Assembly (NCBI GenBank): GCA_045047085.1
Contig: JASFYT010000034.1
Coordinates: 1-64,000, forward strand
Direction: 5' to 3'
Source: GCA-2401155 sp045047085
Lineage (GTDB): Bacteria; Pseudomonadota; Alphaproteobacteria; Rhizobiales; Rhizobiaceae
DNA: 64,000 bases
In this document: positions 53,696 to 62,794 of the stretch, one piece after another
Layout of the letters: the number at the start of each line of letters is the position of its first letter
How positions within the stretch are numbered: position 1 is the first letter of the stretch
Position numbers and translations under genes: made by a program
The notes under the pieces: model-generated
Told to the model about the DNA's origin: nothing
The model's input: only the letters and a program-made list of their open reading frames with translations
The model's database searches: none

Positions 53696-54583
53696 CTAAT
53701 CCTTGATTGCTCCCATAGTCAGACCGCGAACGAGATGTTTCTGAACCAGTAAAATGAATATGAAACTGGGTAAGATTGCCGATGTTCCAAGTGCGGAGAT
53801 AAATCCCCACTCCGAGCCGGTTGAAGTTACGAAAGTGGTGATTTTTACTGGCAAAGTTCTGATCTGGCTGGTTAAGAAAAGTGACAGAAGGAATTCGGTC
53901 CAAGAGAAAATGAAGCATAAAACGGCAGTCGCTGCGATGCCGCCCTTGACCATTGGCAAGACAACCAGACGGAAGCATTGCCAACGCGTTGCGCCATCAA
54001 TCATGGCAGCCTGATCAACATCCTTTGGAATGTCATCAATAAATGATTTCAAGAGCAGCAATGCGATTGGAAGATTTATCAAACTGTGAATCAGGATCAG
54101 CCCTAAATGGGTGTCTCGTAGTCCCAGATCATGGAAAATAAACACCAAGGGAACGATTATCGCGATTGGTGGTAAAAAACGCTGCGATAAAATCCAGGTC
54201 ATATAGCCCTGCGATCCTCGAAATGTCATTCGTGACAACGGATAAGCTGCAGACAATGCCATGAATATTGTAATGATCGTTGATCCAATGGCGATTACAA
54301 GGGAATCAAAAATGGTTTTTCGACCATCAAACGCACCGCCGCCGCCAAAACCAAGAGCATCGCCGCTCTGCAATTCTGCTCGTGATTGTCCAAAAATAGT
54401 GACACGATAATTGTCGAACGTTGGAATGAAGTCGAACACGACGACCATGTCTTTGTTGAAAATTGCCGAGATCGGTTTGATCGAGGTCAGCGCCCACCAA
54501 AAAATCGGAAACATGAATAGCGCGACCAAGAAAATCGCCACCACATATCGAAAAAATACCTGAGTCGGAGATGCGGTCATCAA
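53696..54583 (-). CDS. CUT1 ABC transporter permease, UgpE-like
   Basis: A 295-residue permease with six hydrophobic helices. The EAA loop is DVDQAAMIDGATRWQCFRLVVLPMVKGGI and the ending VQKHLVRGLTMGAIKD is typical. The periplasmic loop contains a Gly-rich insert (ALGFGGGGAFDGRKT). It overlaps the preceding permease gene by 4 bp. It works with the ATPase at 48555-49631. Confidence 0.88.
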   Translation of the reverse strand: MMTASPTQVFFRYVVAIFLVALFMFPIFWWALTSIKPISAIFNKDMVVVFDFIPTFDNYRVTIFGQSRAELQSGDALGFGGGGAFDGRKTIFDSLVIAIGSTIITIFMALSAAYPLSRMTFRGSQGYMTWILSQRFLPPIAIIVPLVFIFHDLGLRDTHLGLILIHSLINLPIALLLLKSFIDDIPKDVDQAAMIDGATRWQCFRLVVLPMVKGGIAATAVLCFIFSWTEFLLSLFLTSQIRTLPVKITTFVTSTGSEWGFISALGTSAILPSFIFILLVQKHLVRGLTMGAIKD

Positions 54584-55494
54584 AACTTCACCCTGAAAAT
54601 TTTAATGAAAATATTGGCGGTGATAACTACAAGAAGAAGAGTCAAGATTGCTACGGTGGACGCATAAGGAAAATCTGCGTTCTTGAAGTAGATCGTGCCG
54701 GCATAGGCAGTCAGGGTCTCAGTGGCTGTCCCTGGCCCACCATCGGTCATCACTTTAATGTAGTCATAGATCCGAAATAGATCGATGCCACGGATCAGTA
54801 CCGCTAAAGCGATGATCTTTGCCATCATAGGCAACGTAAGTTTGATGAAAGCTTGCGTTGCAGTAGCACCATCAATCGCCGCTGCCTCGAACGGCTCCTT
54901 AGGTAACGCGCGCAGACCAGCCAGCATGAGCAGCACCATAAAGGGGGTCCACTGCCAGACATCCGCAACTATTACCCCCGCGAGTGCAAGAGAGCCTGTG
55001 GCAAGAATTGGCGTGTCAGGTGACAATAATCCTATGCTGTAGAGAGCTTGGCTAATGACGCCGAACGAGCCATCATACATCAAGAGGAACATCATTCCAG
55101 TAACGGCTGGCGGCACCACCAGGGGCAGAGTCATCAAGGCACGAAGAATGCCAAAACCCTTGCGATCGCTGTCCAGCAGTAGAGCTATCATCATGCCCAG
55201 CACGAGCTGAATTGTAATGGCGATACCCGTATACATGAAAGTTGTGACAACCGCATCGAGAACACGATCATCGCTGAAAATCTTGCCCCAGTTCCATGAT
55301 GGCCAAAATGTGTTCTCACGCGTGACGGGATTGCGCCGGAATAACGTCAGCCATGCCGCATATAAAATAGGATAGAGACCGAATATGATCAGCATTGCAG
55401 TAGCTGGAAACAGCCACGGAAGCGGATGCTCGGACGAAAGCCATCTTGGTAGTCGGCTTTTACCGCCCGGCTTGTAAATCATCGAATCTGTCAT
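54580..55494 (-). CDS. CUT1 ABC transporter permease, UgpA-like
   Basis: A 304-residue permease with six helices and the EAA loop KEPFEAAAIDGATATQAFIKLTLPMMAKII. The N-terminal tail is basic. It overlaps the truncated SDR gene upstream and the second permease downstream by 4 bp each, so the operon is intact at this point in spite of the broken gene before it. Confidence 0.88.
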   Translation of the reverse strand: MTDSMIYKPGGKSRLPRWLSSEHPLPWLFPATAMLIIFGLYPILYAAWLTLFRRNPVTRENTFWPSWNWGKIFSDDRVLDAVVTTFMYTGIAITIQLVLGMMIALLLDSDRKGFGILRALMTLPLVVPPAVTGMMFLLMYDGSFGVISQALYSIGLLSPDTPILATGSLALAGVIVADVWQWTPFMVLLMLAGLRALPKEPFEAAAIDGATATQAFIKLTLPMMAKIIALAVLIRGIDLFRIYDYIKVMTDGGPGTATETLTAYAGTIYFKNADFPYASTVAILTLLLVVITANIFIKIFRVKF

Positions 55495-55931
55495 CGCATC
55501 ATCGCCGCTACATTGCCGCCATCAACGGTCAAAACAGCACCTGTGCTGACTCTGGCTTTAGCCAAATGAACGAAGGCATCGGCTACATCTTTACCGGTCA
55601 CTTTGCGCTTCACGAGATTGCCACACATGTATTGTTCAGGGGTAAAGCCCCTTGCTTTGCTGCGTTTTTCGACCATTTCATCTGTCATGAGACCGGTCCG
55701 AATACGGTCCGCATTCACGGCGTTAGACGTAATTCCATCCGGCCCATGCTCCACCGCATATTGACGCATGAACGCCATCAGTGCGGCCTTGGGAGTACCA
55801 TGGGCACCAAATTTTGGCCCGGGATTTACAGCTTGTTTAGAAACGTTGAAGACAAGCGCCCCTCTGATAACAGGTGCTACGTCAGCAATCTGCGCTAGGG
55901 TTGTTTCATCAATTTGTGTTACATTGTACAT
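55491..55931 (-). pseudogene. C-terminal fragment of a bifunctional aldolase/short-chain dehydrogenase
   Basis: The 146-residue frame lacks the Rossmann motif and N-terminal aldolase domain of its family. It matches the last part of bifunctional RhaD-type aldolase/SDR proteins: ALVFNVSKQAVNPGPKFGAHGTPKAALMAFMRQYAVEHGPDGITSNAVNADRIRTGLMTDEM and the closing TGAVLTVDGGNVAAMMR. Full proteins are about 700 residues, so some 80% is missing. The fragment keeps a start and operon overlaps, so it may be translated, but it cannot be a working dehydrogenase. Confidence 0.8.
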
Positions 55932-55943
55932 TTACGTTTTCAC

Positions 55944-56669
55944 TTAGAATTTCTGACGAGTTGGGGTAATGCAGATTTCTTGGATCAGCGCCAATTGCGG
56001 CAGCTGATATGCATGCAACATGGAGCTGGCAACGTGCTCCGCCCCGATGCCACCACCAATAGCTTCTTTATTGGCCTTGTAACTTGCCAACGTATTCGGG
56101 TCTTTAACCCCATTGAGAACTTCGGTCTCAACGATGCCCGGCGACAAAACGATCACGCGCACATCAAATTCAGATAGGTATTCACGGATGCTCTCCGATA
56201 CGGCGTGAACAAAATATTTTGTCCCGCAATAGACAGTATGATCCGGGTAAATTTTTCGCCCTGCAATCGAACCCATCATGAACAAAGTGCCCGTACGGCG
56301 CTTGATCATGCCAGCCATCACAGAATGGACTGTGTTCATTACACCTTTGGTGTTGATGTCGATCATCTGATCCCATTCTTCGGGATCCTGAGTACTGATA
56401 TCTGCCAGATGAGCGACCCCGGCATTGCAGAACATCATATCCACGGGACCAAATTTTAATTCAGCATCTTTGACAGCTGCTGCAATCTGCTGGCGATCGC
56501 GAACATCGACCTGCCGGCAAATCGAATTTGGAAGGTTAAGCGCTTCCATTCTGTCAAGACGCCGCGCCATCAACAACACAGGGTGGCCAGCAGCAGAAAA
56601 CTCGCGAGCGGCGGCTTCACCAATTCCCGAACTTGCACCGGTGATTGCAACGAGCAACTTATCTGCCAT
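55944..56669 (-). CDS. Short-chain dehydrogenase/reductase
   Basis: A 241-residue classical SDR: VAITGASSGIGEAAAREF, the FCNAGVAH motif, the catalytic Ser in FMMGSIAGRKI, the YCGTKYFVHA motif (Tyr-x3-Lys), and SPGIVETEVL. It resembles the YdfG/serine-3-dehydrogenase type subfamily. It probably oxidises a polyol or reduces a ketose in this sugar operon. An AGGGAGGACAAT ribosome site precedes it. Confidence 0.86.
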   Translation of the reverse strand: MADKLLVAITGASSGIGEAAAREFSAAGHPVLLMARRLDRMEALNLPNSICRQVDVRDRQQIAAAVKDAELKFGPVDMMFCNAGVAHLADISTQDPEEWDQMIDINTKGVMNTVHSVMAGMIKRRTGTLFMMGSIAGRKIYPDHTVYCGTKYFVHAVSESIREYLSEFDVRVIVLSPGIVETEVLNGVKDPNTLASYKANKEAIGGGIGAEHVASSMLHAYQLPQLALIQEICITPTRQKF

Positions 56670-56683
56670 ATTGTCCTCCCTTG

Positions 56684-56723
56684 TTTACTTGTCGTCAGTT
56701 AAATTTACTTGTCGTTAGTTAAA
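56684..56723 (-). repeat. Tandem duplication of a 20-bp unit
   Basis: Two adjacent copies of TTTACTTGTCGTYAGTTAAA (56684-56703 and 56704-56723, one mismatch) lie between the G1P-dehydrogenase-like gene and the SDR, just upstream of the SDR ribosome site. It may be a chance slippage duplication. Confidence 0.7.
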
Positions 56724-56756
56724 TTTTTGGTGACCTTCATTTTTGTATCCAAAGCC

Positions 56757-58112
56757 TTACCCTTCCTTTTTGGCGAAATTGGCCAGCAGTCCAGAATTTG
56801 CGGCAATATCCAAGAACGAAAATCGATCACGCATTTCGTGGTTATGGCGCACTGCTTCTTGATAAAATTCGACCGGAAGCCCGAGTTTTTCGCCCGTAGT
56901 TGGTGCTCCGGCCGCTTTGAGAAGCCGGGTCATTTCTTCAACGGGAATGATGAAGGGTTCTATTTCTTTTTTCAAAGTCGGCCAAAGTTTGGTAATTTTT
57001 GAATTAAAGGCTTCAGCACTCTTTTCAGTGAATGCCTTCTTCTTCAATTCAATCAGACATTCAGCAGCAATTTTTGGGCCCATACGACGAGACATATCTT
57101 CAAGATCAAACTTGGTAGGTGAAACTTGGGGTGCCTCGTCAGCCGCCAGCATCTGCTGCTGTAAGCGAGCCATCGTAAGACATGCAACGCCAACTTGTTG
57201 ACCATGCAGCGTGCCAGGATGGCGATCACCTGCAAAACAATCAATGTAATGCGATATTTGATGCTCGCCCATTGACCCATGGTGGGAGATGCCAGTAAAA
57301 CTGATACCTAACCCGCAAAGAGTAAGAACCCTGTGTAGGCTTGCGATTGCGTCAATATTACCCTCAGGTAGCAAAGCGGCTTTTTTGTTCAGTTCGATCT
57401 CATCTTCATCCTGAATGATATAGGGCGATGCCCAGTAATCCGTTCCTAAGAGGCGATGTGACATCCACCAATCAACCTGCGCAACCGAACGTGCCATACA
57501 ATCGGCAAAGCCGGATGCGGTCAAGTACGTTGGGGCGTCTGCGGAAATAGTCAGGTCCACAAAGAAGCCCTTTGGAGCTTGCGCTGGAAGAGAGACCTTT
57601 AGACCGGATGCAAGTGTCATGCTTGCTGTCGACGATGTATAACCGTTCATCGATGCGGCAGTCGCAAATACACAATAGCCTCGCCCATCTAGATGGGTTG
57701 CATATTTGCAAAGGTCATTGATTGTCCCCGACCCTACTGCGACGATACCATCATTGCCTTTTAACTGCTGGCGTAATTTCTCTGCAGTTTCCAAATCTGC
57801 ATGGGGGTGATCCAAAACAATAGTTTTGACCGAGCCAAGAACTTTTAGAGCCTTGGCCACCCGCTTACCCAATGCTTCAAAGGTGGCTGCATCTGATACG
57901 ACGATAAAATTGGAACCGAGATTAAGCGACTGAACCAGCTCAGCTTCGCGACCTTCAAGCGATTCTTCAAATACAATCGCCTCATATGGTACGGACATCC
58001 GTTTTTGTGTCTCGGGATTAAACCATGTTCCAGCGACAATATCATCGATTAAGTGTGTCCACTTGCCAGAATCTTGATCTCCGAATTCCTGCTTACTTGG
58101 ATCAAATGACAT
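56757..58112 (-). CDS. sn-glycerol-1-phosphate dehydrogenase-like protein (AraM/EgsA family)
   Basis: About 451 residues from MSFDPSK at 58112; a longer frame starts at 58160. It is an iron/zinc-containing dehydrogenase: GIVAVGSGTINDLCKYATHLDGRGYCVFATAASMNGYTSSTASM, ASGFADCMARSVAQVDWWMSH, SFTGISHHGSMGEHQISHYID and HPGTLHGQQVGVACL, with the metal-ligand His residues. AraM proteins reduce DHAP to glycerol-1-phosphate. In bacteria they are often in sugar operons (arabinose, sorbitol). It is the first gene of this minus-strand operon, divergent from the SorC regulator. Confidence 0.83.
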   Translation of the reverse strand: MSFDPSKQEFGDQDSGKWTHLIDDIVAGTWFNPETQKRMSVPYEAIVFEESLEGREAELVQSLNLGSNFIVVSDAATFEALGKRVAKALKVLGSVKTIVLDHPHADLETAEKLRQQLKGNDGIVAVGSGTINDLCKYATHLDGRGYCVFATAASMNGYTSSTASMTLASGLKVSLPAQAPKGFFVDLTISADAPTYLTASGFADCMARSVAQVDWWMSHRLLGTDYWASPYIIQDEDEIELNKKAALLPEGNIDAIASLHRVLTLCGLGISFTGISHHGSMGEHQISHYIDCFAGDRHPGTLHGQQVGVACLTMARLQQQMLAADEAPQVSPTKFDLEDMSRRMGPKIAAECLIELKKKAFTEKSAEAFNSKITKLWPTLKKEIEPFIIPVEEMTRLLKAAGAPTTGEKLGLPVEFYQEAVRHNHEMRDRFSFLDIAANSGLLANFAKKEG

Positions 58113-58136
58113 CCAACGCTCCTCATTGGTAGTTTT

Positions 58137-58164
58137 CAAATGTATGAAGATACTTTGCATATGT
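58137..58164 (+). promoter_or_regulatory. Operator-like motif shared with 43545-43572
   Basis: CAAATGT (58137-58143), six bases, ATACTTTGCA (58150-58159), two bases, TGT (58162-58164). It lies just upstream of the G1P-dehydrogenase-like gene and divergent from the SorC gene. TTGACA (minus strand, 58168-58163) could be a -35 box for the minus-strand operon, so the site would overlap the promoter. Confidence 0.55.
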
Positions 58165-58255
58165 CAATATCATTTGTAGGGTAGCCATTGTCAAAAGTAA
58201 AAATCAGCACCAAACACCCTTGACCGAACTGGTTTCTGGCTCGATAAACGTAAAC

Positions 58256-59248
58256 ATGAAGAATACCATCAAGAAAAGTCGAACCGGCGCTGCAAACAAG
58301 CCGCCGTTACCATTCGAGTTCCAAGATCAAGTTATGTGGGCAGCATGGCTATATTTTGTAGATGAATGGACGCAAAGCCAGATCGCCAAAAAAATAGGTA
58401 TTTCCCGTGTAACGGTGATCAAACTGCTGAATGAAGCGAAAACGCGGGGGCTAGTTAGTATTCAGATAAGCCCAAAAGTTGCGGCGCACACGACGACTTC
58501 CAGAAAACTTGCGGAGATATTCTCCCTAAATGCCGTGACAATCATCCCAGATCTTAAAGGTGAACCCCTAGTTCCCAGACTGGGCAAAGCTGGTGCCTTC
58601 GCACTAGCTGAAACATTGGAGAAAGACGATATTATTGGGATTGCATGGGGCCGGACAGTTCTCGCAGTTGCAGAAGCCATCTCTCTATCAGAACCAATTG
58701 AAAACTTAACTGTTGCCCAAATAACGGGAAGTCCTAACGGGTTATCTGCGGATTTCTCACCCGAGTCATGCTCTTCCCTTCTCGCTAATAATCTGGGTGC
58801 TCGAAACGTCAAATTGCTGGCGCCGGCAATGGTTTCCAATCCCGAACTCAGGGATATGTTGTTAAAAGAAGCATCGATCAAGAAACAGTTCTCGGTTATA
58901 CGATCTGCAAACCGAATTCTGTTTGGGGTTGGTGATGTTGGAAGAGAATCCACCCTTAGGAACAGCGATCTACACACACAAAAAGCGGTGGACAAGCTTG
59001 TTACCAATGGTGCAATTGCCGCGATTATTGGACGTTTTATTGATGCCGATGGAAACGAACTTGCCTTGCCAAATCAAAATCGAATGATCGGTACCAATCT
59101 TGATGAGATGCGCAAAATCCCACATCGACTTTGTGTTGCAGGTGGGCCGATTAAGGTGAAATCCATTATTGCGGCCTTGAAAGGCGGGTTTGCCACAGAT
59201 CTTGTGATCGATCAGGCTACAGCTGAATATATTGTAAAGCTGTCGTAG
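58256..59248 (+). CDS. SorC-family sugar-binding transcriptional regulator
   Basis: About 331 residues from MKNTIKKSRTG at 58256 (alternative start 58220). The helix-turn-helix is QSQIAKKIGISRVTVIKLLNEAKTRGLV near residues 40-70. A C-terminal effector domain follows, with DIIGIAWGRTVLAVAEAI, LLAPAMVSNPELRDML, ILFGVGDVG and AVAGGPIKVKSIIAALKGG-type segments. It is divergent from the G1PDH/SDR/transporter operon and likely controls it, probably also the promoters near 43.5 kb where the same motif occurs. Confidence 0.88.
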   Translation: MKNTIKKSRTGAANKPPLPFEFQDQVMWAAWLYFVDEWTQSQIAKKIGISRVTVIKLLNEAKTRGLVSIQISPKVAAHTTTSRKLAEIFSLNAVTIIPDLKGEPLVPRLGKAGAFALAETLEKDDIIGIAWGRTVLAVAEAISLSEPIENLTVAQITGSPNGLSADFSPESCSSLLANNLGARNVKLLAPAMVSNPELRDMLLKEASIKKQFSVIRSANRILFGVGDVGRESTLRNSDLHTQKAVDKLVTNGAIAAIIGRFIDADGNELALPNQNRMIGTNLDEMRKIPHRLCVAGGPIKVKSIIAALKGGFATDLVIDQATAEYIVKLS

Positions 59249-59357
59249 GCTCATGACCCGCTGATCTTGTCATTTTCAGCTTTTCAAATCTTGCATCAGA
59301 TCGTCCCGGCGAACACTGCTAACGGCTCCGTCGCAAAGTTTGTCGGTCGTATCCTTG

Positions 59358-59660
59358 TCAGCTGAACTCTGCGATATGCTTTTCAAAAAAAGCTACAGGC
59401 AGGACTTCCAAATGACAGTTGATTTCAAAGGCAGCCAGATTGGTCCTGTTTAATGGTTTCAAAGAAGGTTTCCATGGCAGTGTAATCGTTACATTTACCT
59501 TTGGCGGCTTCTTGCGCCAGTTATAAAAGGTTGCATCTGATATCCCCGCCTTGCGACAAACTTCTCCAACTGGTGTACTTTCATCAGCCTGACGCAAAAT
59601 AAAGGCTATCTGCGCATCCGAAAACTTCAATCTCTTCATAGAATTCTCCTCATCCCTCAA
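59358..59660 (-). pseudogene. IS3-type transposase remnant (orfA start joined to orfB end)
   Basis: The frame starts MKRLKFSDAQIAFILRQADESTPVGEVCRKAGISDATFYNWRKK, the N-terminus of an OrfA of the IS3 group. After that the DNA encodes, in another frame, GKCNDYTAMETFFETIK, the C-terminal part of OrfB. So most of both genes is deleted. It belongs to a different IS3 subgroup from the element at 22831-24056. Confidence 0.78.
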
Positions 59661-59768
59661 GGGAATTATAAATGGAAAATTCCAGCTTTAAATGATACGA
59701 TTTATAGGGAGCACGTCACGGCTTACAAAGCGTTTACTATAGAAGGTGAACAGGGCATGCATTACAAC

Positions 59769-61022
59769 TCAGCTGCATAAATCCAGTAGTGCCCGCTCAA
59801 ACTGCGGATAAGCTGCCCCGATTATTTCATCCTCGGTTCCCGCCCGCGCGACGGTCAGCACAACATGGCTATGGGCAAAAACGTGTGATTGGGAAGGTAG
59901 CAGCAGCCTGAATTCTGCACTTAGCTGCTCAAAGATTTTGCTGTGTTGAACAAATGGCCCGGTTAATACAATCTGGTGGGGTGACAGAATCATGGTAAGA
60001 TTACGCATGGCAACCGCCATCAGGTGCACGGCATTATCCAGAATGGAGATATCAAATTTTTCATTGTTTTTTAGAAAACTCTCAAAACTCCATTCATCCG
60101 TAGGTATCTCGGGATAGATTTTGCGCAGTTCCGGCAACAGCGCCCAAAGGGCTGCCTGAGTTTCAAGGCAATTTTTCAAACCGCATCTGCATTGCGTCTC
60201 GTGTTTGCAATGGGTGTAGGTGTGCCCAATTTCACCAACTCCCCCATTGCCGCTGATTAATGACGTCTTCCCCAAAGAATAGGTAGCGCCAATGCCGTGC
60301 CCCCAATGGATGAATAAAATATTGGTGGTGGATTTTTCTCCCCGGCGGGCAATACGAGCCTGGACTTCACAGTTTAGGTTTTTATTCACAGTCACATTTA
60401 GGTTCAACGCATCACCTATTTGCGAAAAATCCATATTGCGAATTTGAGGCCATCTGGATGTAGCAAAAACCCATGAATTATTAGCCTCATCAACAATACC
60501 GGGCACAGAAAATGAGATACCTACAATGTTCGTATTTACAGGTGCTCTGGCGCGAAGGTTTTCGGCCATGCCAATAATCAGGTCTTTTAAATCATCATTT
60601 TCGATCTGATCCGCATGAACTTCCTTTGATTCATTGCACAATTCATTACCGCCAAAATCCAGTAGCGTAGCGTGGATAGACTGGGAGACCACATAAAAAA
60701 CGATCACGCCCAGGCTCGACATGACGGGGCGAAGGATTATCTCAGGCCTTCCTTTTTGGTAGGGCGTTGTCGGCCGTCCCTCCTGAACCAGCCCGTGCTC
60801 AATTAATTGCAACACAAGGTCAGAAACAGTGCCGGGGCGAATGTTAAAGTCCTTTGCCAACTCTTTGCGGGTAACTTTTTTCGGCTTGCAGATTTCCATA
60901 AAAATCCGCCCCTTACGCCCTTTCACAGCATGTTGCTCACTGGCTTCGAATTGCCTGGAGTACGAGCCAAGCATAGGGATTGAAGGTAGGTCTTGAACTT
61001 CAGGCATGACAAATATCTTCAA
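59769..61022 (-). CDS. ROK-family transcriptional regulator
   Basis: A 417-residue NagC/Mlc-type protein. A winged helix-turn-helix (VTRKELAKDFNIRPGTVSDLVLQLIEHGLVQE, about residues 50-82) precedes the ROK domain. That domain has GISFSVPGIVD, WGHGIGATYSLG, GNGGVGEIGHTYTHC and the zinc motif CRCGLKNCLETQ. It senses a sugar or sugar derivative and likely controls the adjacent TRAP transporter. The start may be at the second Met (61007). Confidence 0.85.
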   Translation of the reverse strand: MKIFVMPEVQDLPSIPMLGSYSRQFEASEQHAVKGRKGRIFMEICKPKKVTRKELAKDFNIRPGTVSDLVLQLIEHGLVQEGRPTTPYQKGRPEIILRPVMSSLGVIVFYVVSQSIHATLLDFGGNELCNESKEVHADQIENDDLKDLIIGMAENLRARAPVNTNIVGISFSVPGIVDEANNSWVFATSRWPQIRNMDFSQIGDALNLNVTVNKNLNCEVQARIARRGEKSTTNILFIHWGHGIGATYSLGKTSLISGNGGVGEIGHTYTHCKHETQCRCGLKNCLETQAALWALLPELRKIYPEIPTDEWSFESFLKNNEKFDISILDNAVHLMAVAMRNLTMILSPHQIVLTGPFVQHSKIFEQLSAEFRLLLPSQSHVFAHSHVVLTVARAGTEDEIIGAAYPQFERALLDLCS

Positions 61023-61506
61023 TTCTGTATTTTACTGCGCCCACCAGCAGGCCCGTGATTTTTTGCATAAGACATATATATCGGCAGTAGGTGTTATTAA
61101 ATACATTATATTTCATGTCTGCCAATCTGCCACGGCAGACATGGTTTTACCAGACATCAAGAGCACTTCTCTGTAACTGGATATTTCACGCTTCGGAGAC
61201 GGTGCGGCAAATTTGGCAACCGGGGCGAAGCCGGTTAATAATATTTGGCACGCTCATAATGAGCCCGCAATTTGACTGATCACACGTGATATTATTGCGT
61301 CTGGATGAAAAGTGCGGCCAGCAACAAACCTGCGAAGAGGCGTGCAAGTAAAAGAAACCATCATTGGTTACTGAGTAATAAGAAGTTCAATTAAGCCGTT
61401 TGGCTCTGAAGCCTCATTGGTTTGTTTTAAAGTATGACGGGCTCTAAGTCTTTTTTACGCCACTTCATATTATCCGATAACGGGCGCCCACTTATCGGGG
61501 CACGCG
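61023..61506. other. Intergenic region between ROK gene and TRAP operon end
   Basis: No gene is visible. It contains TGTCTGCC (61116-61123) paired with GGCAGACA (61134-61141), an 8-bp stem, and AACCGG/CCGGTT (61218-61236). These could be terminator or operator elements. The ROK promoter lies in its left part. Confidence 0.45.
61116..61141. promoter_or_regulatory. 8-bp inverted repeat upstream of the ROK gene
   Basis: TGTCTGCC and GGCAGACA are separated by 10 bases about 100 bp upstream of the ROK start. It could be an operator for the ROK protein or a weak hairpin; TGGTTTT follows on the plus strand. Confidence 0.4.
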
Positions 61507-62790
61507 TTAATATCCAAGCAAATGCGGCAAAAACAATGAAACCTCGGGAATATAGGTTGTAAGAAGCAGCGCAAACAAAATTGCCAGATAAAATGGCCAG
61601 ATAGTACCGATAACCTCTTCAATGCGTACCTTGGCTATAGAGCAGCCCACAAATAGGCAACCGCCCACCGGAGGTGTTGTTAGTCCAAGCCCTAAATTCA
61701 TCATCAACAACATGCCAAATTGTATAGGATCCATACCCAGAGCCGTAGCGACCGGCAGGAAAATAGGGGTGCATATGAGGATAAGCGCGCCCATATCCAT
61801 GAACATGCCAAGGATCAATAGGGATATGTTAATGAGCAATAAGAGCACATATTTGTTTTCTGAAAGAGTTTGCAAGCCAGTCAGAATTACTGAGGGCACA
61901 TGGTATAGCGCTATGAAATAGCTAAACGCCTGTGCTGTTCCAACCAAAATCATGACCATTGCAGTTGTGCGTATTGCCTGGGTTACGCTTGTCCAGAAAT
62001 CTTCCAGAGACAGGGATTTGTAGAAAAAAACCACGACTAACAATGCATAAATCACGCCAATCGCAGCGGATTCTGTTACTGTGAAAATGCCTGAAACAAC
62101 CCCGCCAATAATGACCACTGCGGTAAGGAAACCAGGTAGAGCAACTGCTGCTGCAACGAGTACGGCGCGCCAGCCGGGGAATTTGCCCACTGGATAGTTG
62201 CGTTTTACCGCCACCATGTAAGCTGCAAAGGCCAGGCACAGGCATAATAAAACACCAGGAACTACGCCAGCAATGAACAGGGACGTAATTGAAATACCTC
62301 CCCCTGCGGCCAGTGCATAAAGGATCATATTATGGGAAGGGGGAATGAGTACCCCGGCAATAGAGGAGGTCACCGTAACATTGACAGAATAGTCATCGTC
62401 ATAACCGCGTTCCCGCATCATGGGGATTAAAACGGAACCAAGCGCCGATGTGTCGGCCACAGCTGAGCCGGAAATCCCGCCAAACAGCATTGATGTAAGT
62501 ACATTTACCACGCCAAGGCCACCGCGCACCTGGCCAACTACTGTTTCAGCAAACCGCACCAGGCGCAGGGCGATACCGCCGCGCATCATAATTTCCCCGG
62601 CAAAAATGAAAAATGGTATAGCCAAAAGAGAATAAATATTTACTCCGGCAACGATGCGTTGAAAAACAATCAGCGTGGGAATTCCCTCATACAAGGCCGT
62701 GGCCAGAGCCGCGATACCCAATGAAAAGGCAATGGGAATGCCAATAAGAGTGGTTGCAAAAAAAACACCAAGGAGGAGTATCAAACCCAT
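61507..62790 (-). CDS. TRAP transporter large permease, DctM family
   Basis: A 427-residue very hydrophobic inner-membrane protein with about 12 helices. Family segments include IPFFIFAGEIMMRGGIALRLVRFAETVVG, GGISGSAVADTSALGSVLIPMMRERGYD and FGMLLMMNLGLGLTTPPVGGCLFVGCSIA. It forms the Na+-coupled transport channel. It follows DctQ by 4 bp. Confidence 0.92.
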   Translation of the reverse strand: MGLILLLGVFFATTLIGIPIAFSLGIAALATALYEGIPTLIVFQRIVAGVNIYSLLAIPFFIFAGEIMMRGGIALRLVRFAETVVGQVRGGLGVVNVLTSMLFGGISGSAVADTSALGSVLIPMMRERGYDDDYSVNVTVTSSIAGVLIPPSHNMILYALAAGGGISITSLFIAGVVPGVLLCLCLAFAAYMVAVKRNYPVGKFPGWRAVLVAAAVALPGFLTAVVIIGGVVSGIFTVTESAAIGVIYALLVVVFFYKSLSLEDFWTSVTQAIRTTAMVMILVGTAQAFSYFIALYHVPSVILTGLQTLSENKYVLLLLINISLLILGMFMDMGALILICTPIFLPVATALGMDPIQFGMLLMMNLGLGLTTPPVGGCLFVGCSIAKVRIEEVIGTIWPFYLAILFALLLTTYIPEVSLFLPHLLGY

Positions 62791-62794
62791 AAGT

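Noticed and set aside
53643..53984. Long N-terminal extension of the binding protein
   Set aside because: The extra frame runs into the permease gene at 53696-54583. A start with GGAGG lies at 53642.
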